Shown: positions 35,273-39,660 of the stretch, one piece after another
Layout: every line of letters begins with the position of its first letter
How positions within the stretch are numbered: the stretch's first letter is position 1
Translations under genes and position numbers: made by a program
Virus record (IMG/VR): IMGVR_UViG_3300008108_000736
Span: 1-39,660 of that record
Strand: one strand, 5' to 3'
From: a virus
DNA: 39,660 bases
Notes under the pieces: generated by a model
What the model was told of the DNA's origin: nothing
Seen by the model: the letters and a program-made list of their open reading frames with translations, nothing else
Databases searched by the model: none

Positions 35273-35507
35273 ACCAGCTAGTTGTTCCTGAGAACTTAGC
35301 CCAAGTGTTCGTAGACACGCATACATAGAGATTTCCACCACTATCATATGCAGCTTGTCCTGCTGTTCCTGCGCTTGTATTTGCAATAGGAGCAGTAGTC
35401 CACTGTACTAAGTTAGCGAAAGCAGGACTACCATTAGAGAAGTTGATCTTTAGTGTATTAGATGGTATAGTTAGATTTCCAGAATTGTCAAACTTCCACT
35501 GATTCAC
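35271..35507 (-). CDS. C-terminal tail-fibre piece, 78 aa, probably separated by a frameshift
   Basis: MNQWKFDNSGNLTIPSNTLKINF... repeats the W.F...GNLTIP unit of the large neighbour and ends ...GQAAYDSGGNLYVCVSTNTWAKFSGTTSW, a typical fibre tip. The same frame is open upstream through NVGGLSGNITLYSGV, joining the 1186-aa protein's last residues at about 35545 by a one-base shift. It is therefore more likely the end of that protein than a separate gene; the Met is an internal residue. Confidence 0.6.
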   Translation of the reverse strand: MNQWKFDNSGNLTIPSNTLKINFSNGSPAFANLVQWTTAPIANTSAGTAGQAAYDSGGNLYVCVSTNTWAKFSGTTSW

Positions 35508-35542
35508 ACCTGAATAAAGAGTGATGTTTCCGCTTAATCCTC

Positions 35543-38500
35543 CTACGTTTGCGATGTAGTGACAGTGCCTTCACCTGAGATTATTGAAATGTCTCCGCCG
35601 ATATTTCCACTACCGGAGCCAAGTGCTAGGTATGCACCGTTATTGCCATCGGTTCCTGAGTAAATCTCTAGGTTACTAGTAGAATCAATAATACCATTTG
35701 CTGTTGAAAGCGATATATTTCCAGGTAGTGTCAAGTTACCATCAGTATCAAACGTCCAACTATATTGAGTATTGCCGACTACGTTAGACCAAATCTGAAG
35801 ATTACCATCAGACGCAACTTCACCATCATCAGGGTAAATCTTGATTGCGCTACCACTAGAGCCGGTGAATATAGTATTAAGAGCCGTAATCTCAAGATTA
35901 GCAGGACCTGCTAAACTAACATCTTCTGACAAGATTCTTGGGCTTGCCCCACCACTGATAGTTAAGAAAGGATCAGTGTTGCCTGCTACATCACGTGGGA
36001 AGTTCAAGTTACCATTTTCGTCAAATGTCCAACGAAGGGCTATGCCATCACTTTCTTTTGTGTTTTCAATGTAGACTTGAGGCTTATCTATTAGATTATC
36101 TTTGAAAGATACGTTTAGACGAGAAGCCGCGGTATTAGATCCTGTGATACTATCTTCAACATATAGATCCCATACACCTGCTGTTTGATATTCTACTGTT
36201 TTAACATTGGCAAATGTTGTAGTGAATTGCAATGATGTGTTAGAAGTTATATTACCTGTAGGGAACGTTGTAGTTCCGTCATTACTAAATGTCCAAGTGT
36301 TGCCACCACTGTGAATGTATAAGTTAGGAGCACTACCGTTATAATAACCTACTTCAAAACTTGAATCTTCACCACCTAAGAATATATTAGCATATGGTTC
36401 GTCAATGTTTGCGCCCGGTGCTCGTAAGTGAATATGTCCAGGAGCAGTTGGGTCAAGCACTAATGACTGTGAACTATAGCCAGAGTCTGGTGTAAAGATC
36501 ATCGTACTGACATTTGGATTTAATGGATCCAGTGAACTGTTGATTGGGTTACTAATATAACCATTGCCTGGCAATATTAAGTTACCCGTGTTGTCAAAGT
36601 TCCAATAATTAACCGTAGTTGCGTTATTGCCGACTCCTATGACTAGATTACCAGCACCATTGCCTAATGGATTATTGAAGGCAATAGCTGCCACATTTTC
36701 TGGTCCACTACTATTTGCGGTCCAGCCCACTATCAATGCGCTGTTAGCACCTTCTCCTAAAACTTGAAGAGGTGCATCAAATTGATAGATGCTTGATCCG
36801 CCGGCCCCGTTCGCACCAATTACTAAGTTGCTTGGAATAGTGAGATTACCGTCAGTACCAAATGTAAAAGTATTGCCATTAGCATCAAGTGTGATGTTAC
36901 CATCTAGTGTAGCAATATTAATGATGCTGTTGCCATTTGATAATGGTAATCCACCATTTCCAGCAGCAGTAGTTTGAATGCTACCATCTGGGAACTTAAT
37001 GCCTGAGTTTGCACGAGACAATTCAAATAGATTGTTCGCATCACTGAATCTAGCAATGATATTATCTGTGGTATGTCCACCCGTAGTAAAGATAACGTCT
37101 CTAGTTAAACCTTGACTACCTGTACCTATTACTAAATTACCGCCTGTAGGTAAAGGTGCTTGACCATCAGCATAACCTTCAGTATATAGATATCCATCAC
37201 CCGGACCCATTGCACTATATTCTGGATCACCAAATCCACTACTATTAAATCCTAAATCTACATAGCCTCCTAAGTCGCTTCCCAAACGACCTTGAGCTAC
37301 CCAGTCAGCAGAACCTGCGTCAGACACGTTATTAATAACAGCTTGAACATATGCGTTAGAATTACTACTAATTACAAGGGTTGCGTCTGCTAGGCCCAAT
37401 GTATTTGCGCCTTGACCAACTAAGACACTAGTACCATCTAGAGTAACATTACCTGGTGCAAAGAAATCACCGAATTGATCAAATACGAACTGTCTGCTGG
37501 AGTCATAAATGTCAGTGATAATACGTATGTCAGTGTCAGAGTGCAACACCATTTCACTATTTGGTCCGGTGAATATTGACTTTTCACCATCTCCCGGTAG
37601 ATAGAAAGCGCCACTAGTACCAAAAGTCCATGATGAGTTAGACAATCCGTTCGCAAGGTTGCTACAAGCTACAATCTGTACATTTCCAGTAGCAAGTTCA
37701 GTATTACCAAAATCAGTATTAATTGAAATACCAGCAGTTTGGGTGACACCGTTGGATGTTCTTGCCCAAGTCATTTCAAGACCGCCGTGAGGATCAATAG
37801 TGTCATCCACATGAAGGAAAATGTGATTGTTAGAATCTACATGTATGTTACCTGAGTTACTGCCTACAAGGTTGATATCAGCGTTCGCTATACTAGTTGA
37901 AATAGTAGTATTGCTGAAGGTAATGTTTCCTGTTCCTCCACCACCTCCGGCAGTTGTTTGGATGCTACCATCAGAGAATTGAATGCCTGATCCAGCACGA
38001 GTCAAGTGGAACAAATTGTTTGAATGTTCAATTCTTGCAAACTCATTGTTAGCTAGGAAGCCACCTGTAGCAAATACGATATCTGCGGTATTGCTATGGT
38101 CGCCTGTAGCGAGAACCATGTTGCCGCCTAAACCATTTGCATAACCTTGAACAAATAGATACCCGTCACCTGGCTCAGTAATCGTGTAATTCGCATCATT
38201 GAATGTGTATCCGGCAAAGCCCATATCAGTCCAAGCTTCTTCGTCTCCGCCTCCTGCACCGTCTGCGGATAAATCTGCTGAACCATTTGGATCGTTATTA
38301 ATGATCGCTGCTTGAATATATTGTGATCCTGAATTAGCAATCACTAAAGTTGGATTTAATAGGTTAGCAGCATTCGCAGCATCGGGTCCAACGTTTAATC
38401 TGGATCCTAACAAGTTAACATTTGATGGTGCAGTGAATATGCCGTCACTATCAAAAGTGAAGTGTGAGTTAGCATTGCTGATATCAGTTGAGATAACTAC

Positions 38501-39103
38501 ATTGCTAGTACTCTTAATTTCAAATTCGTTGTCAATATTAGGTTCAATAACCCATTGATTGCCAGCCGAAGCTGGCCAATATAGTGCGCCTCCCTGTGCA
38601 AAGTTAAACACTGCGCCGTTCGCACTGATTTCTACATTGCTTCCGGATGCTGGAGTTGAGGAAATTCTATTAGCACCTACTGTTCCTGTATACGTAGGCA
38701 AGTAGCTAGCCACATTACTATTACCGTAAGTTCCTCCTGGTTGGCTAACCCAACTTAGATTTCCGTTACCGTTTGTTGATAAAAGTTGTCCCGCAGTTCC
38801 GCCAGTGATAGTTATGTTGCCTACAGCACCTAAGTTGACATTTCCTGAAACAACTAGATTTGATAGAGTACCAACACTAGTAATGTTCGGCTGCGCCGCA
38901 TTTGTTACTGACTGTGCTAGTACAGAACGAGCAGCAGGGGCAAAATAAGAACCGCCGGCTCCATTCAGTATTAAGTTTCCTACTATCTGCAAGTTTGCCT
39001 TCTTAGTAGTAGGCGTCCCTGCCATATCTACTACAGGTATTAAAGAACTATAAGCAATATTGTTGCCGATATCTGTTAGTGCGGTTATTCTTATAAAATC
39101 CAT
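35543..39103 (-). CDS. Repetitive tail-fibre protein, 1186 aa
   Basis: The protein is a long chain of Gly/Asn/Ser/Thr-rich repeats. Units such as WTFDTDGNLTLPGN, WNFDNTGNLILPGN and FTFGTDGNLTIPSN recur, and two GSIQTTA motifs (IQFSDGSIQTTAGG and IKFPDGSIQTTAAG) lie within larger duplicated blocks (GDGYLFVQGYANG and GDGYLYTEGYADG). This is the pattern of trimeric beta-helical fibres or baseplate-attached adhesins. AGGG lies before ATG 39103. It seems to lack a chaperone-type cleavable end and to be cut short by a frameshift that separates the tip. Confidence 0.85.
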   Translation of the reverse strand: MDFIRITALTDIGNNIAYSSLIPVVDMAGTPTTKKANLQIVGNLILNGAGGSYFAPAARSVLAQSVTNAAQPNITSVGTLSNLVVSGNVNLGAVGNITITGGTAGQLLSTNGNGNLSWVSQPGGTYGNSNVASYLPTYTGTVGANRISSTPASGSNVEISANGAVFNFAQGGALYWPASAGNQWVIEPNIDNEFEIKSTSNVVISTDISNANSHFTFDSDGIFTAPSNVNLLGSRLNVGPDAANAANLLNPTLVIANSGSQYIQAAIINNDPNGSADLSADGAGGGDEEAWTDMGFAGYTFNDANYTITEPGDGYLFVQGYANGLGGNMVLATGDHSNTADIVFATGGFLANNEFARIEHSNNLFHLTRAGSGIQFSDGSIQTTAGGGGGTGNITFSNTTISTSIANADINLVGSNSGNIHVDSNNHIFLHVDDTIDPHGGLEMTWARTSNGVTQTAGISINTDFGNTELATGNVQIVACSNLANGLSNSSWTFGTSGAFYLPGDGEKSIFTGPNSEMVLHSDTDIRIITDIYDSSRQFVFDQFGDFFAPGNVTLDGTSVLVGQGANTLGLADATLVISSNSNAYVQAVINNVSDAGSADWVAQGRLGSDLGGYVDLGFNSSGFGDPEYSAMGPGDGYLYTEGYADGQAPLPTGGNLVIGTGSQGLTRDVIFTTGGHTTDNIIARFSDANNLFELSRANSGIKFPDGSIQTTAAGNGGLPLSNGNSIINIATLDGNITLDANGNTFTFGTDGNLTIPSNLVIGANGAGGSSIYQFDAPLQVLGEGANSALIVGWTANSSGPENVAAIAFNNPLGNGAGNLVIGVGNNATTVNYWNFDNTGNLILPGNGYISNPINSSLDPLNPNVSTMIFTPDSGYSSQSLVLDPTAPGHIHLRAPGANIDEPYANIFLGGEDSSFEVGYYNGSAPNLYIHSGGNTWTFSNDGTTTFPTGNITSNTSLQFTTTFANVKTVEYQTAGVWDLYVEDSITGSNTAASRLNVSFKDNLIDKPQVYIENTKESDGIALRWTFDENGNLNFPRDVAGNTDPFLTISGGASPRILSEDVSLAGPANLEITALNTIFTGSSGSAIKIYPDDGEVASDGNLQIWSNVVGNTQYSWTFDTDGNLTLPGNISLSTANGIIDSTSNLEIYSGTDGNNGAYLALGSGSGNIGGDISIISGEGTVTTSQT

Positions 39104-39122
39104 TTTATTTTCCCTATTGTTA

Positions 39123-39660
39123 TTATGAGAATACTACTCCATTGTTTCCGATGCAAACCCACTTTGAAGCAATATATTGCAATATGCATCCCGCGCCGTT
39201 GCTCGTAAACGACATGCCGCCTGCTCCTCCCCATGCAGCATTAGTAACTGTGATAGTCATTGTACCTGTTCCGCCAACTCTCATAAACGTTTTAATTTGT
39301 CCATTTGTTCCAGCAGCTAATGTAGCGGTCTCTGAACCTGCTGTAGTAAAATAACTTGTAGTTAGTGCAAGATTTACTGCTGCGCTTGGAGCTAAGTCTT
39401 CGCTGCCATTTGCTATTAGTTTGCCGTTAGCAGTCATATCCTTTACTGCTATATTACCACTTAAAGTAATATCATTTGGTAGATTGACGTTAATGGTTCC
39501 AGCATTCACGACTGGACTGCCGGAAACAGTCAATGTGCTACTCTGTATGCCTACCGAAGTTACAGTTCCACCCAAAGATGCAGCAGAGATTGTTACACTA
39601 CCATTTCCGCTAGATACAAGAATTCCGGGACCCGGATTAATTCTCGTTACCCCGGTGTTA
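39123..39660 (-). CDS. Tail-fibre/tip protein, partial (5' end outside the window)
   Basis: The frame is open from the right edge to its stop at 39123. Visible residues include NTGVTRINPGPGILVSSGNGSVTISAASLGGTVTSVGI..., a Gly-rich beta structure, and the C-terminus NAAWGGAGGMSFTSNGAGCILQYIASKWVCIGNNGVVFS, which is the common phage fibre tip (GxGCxLxYxxxKWxCIGNNG). The protein ends 20 nt before the start of the 1186-aa fibre gene, so both are probably in one late transcript. Full length unknown. Confidence 0.8.
   Translation of the reverse strand, partial: NTGVTRINPGPGILVSSGNGSVTISAASLGGTVTSVGIQSSTLTVSGSPVVNAGTINVNLPNDITLSGNIAVKDMTANGKLIANGSEDLAPSAAVNLALTTSYFTTAGSETATLAAGTNGQIKTFMRVGGTGTMTITVTNAAWGGAGGMSFTSNGAGCILQYIASKWVCIGNNGVVFS

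Noticed and set aside
37438-38340. 70-72-aa minus-strand ORFs inside the tail fibre
   Set aside because: Alternate-frame shadows of the 1186-aa fibre gene.

Overview
The window reads as part of a large tailed-phage genome. Evidence: short, tightly packed genes with ATGA overlaps; T4-type late promoter motifs (TAAATA/TATAAATA); three HNH nucleases and one GIY-YIG nuclease; a SleB-type endolysin; a virion-type subtilase; and a multi-kilobase repetitive tail-fibre region. I read 44 tRNA genes covering all 20 amino acids plus an initiator tRNA. The host is probably a Gram-negative proteobacterium: there is a DUF481-like outer-membrane barrel, two lipoproteins, consensus TTGACA-17-TATAAT promoters and rRNA-type boxA elements. 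Host and family are inference.

Layout. 1-800: end of a membrane-protein gene, a promoter, then about 650 nt of hairpin-rich DNA with no convincing gene. 800-12,350: tRNA array interleaved with small genes (three HNH nucleases, sulfotransferase-like, QueC-like, 2OG-Fe(II) oxygenase, DUF481-like barrel, SpeD-like, two lipoproteins, cREC domain). 12,350-15,940: divergent P-loop kinase and a long ART-like/KOW-repeat protein interrupted by an in-frame amber codon. 15,940-21,800: ADP-ribosylglycohydrolase, HAD (SAK type), DUF7448-like, DEDDh exonuclease, RtcB RNA ligase, type II peptidyl-tRNA hydrolase and a frameshifted HisRS-like core. 23,150-24,240: a perfect consensus promoter, a boxB/boxA-like leader, then about 1 kb of highly structured untranslated RNA with a tRNA at the tip of one stem and an initiator tRNA at its 3' end (GOLLD/ROOL-like). 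24,300-31,800: YkgJ-like, GNAT, subtilase, second PP-loop protein, metallophosphoesterase, HExxH protein and small phage genes. 31,800-35,240: GIY-YIG, endolysin and small early genes. 35,270-39,660 (minus strand): tail-fibre genes running off the right edge.

How it fits together. The phage seems equipped to supply, charge, mature, repair and recycle tRNA: tRNA genes plus RtcB, cREC, HAD-SAK, a P-loop kinase, an exonuclease, PTH2 and a HisRS-like protein. The ADP-ribosyltransferase-like protein and the ADP-ribosylglycohydrolase could form a writer/eraser pair. Transcription uses at least 18 sigma70-like promoters and T4-type late sites. Many late sites lie 4-5 nt before the ATG, which predicts leaderless late mRNAs.

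Caution: four ORFs look disrupted (amber at 15278, frameshifts near 21160 and 35545, odd start at 9009/9014). Assembly error has to be excluded before recoding is claimed.
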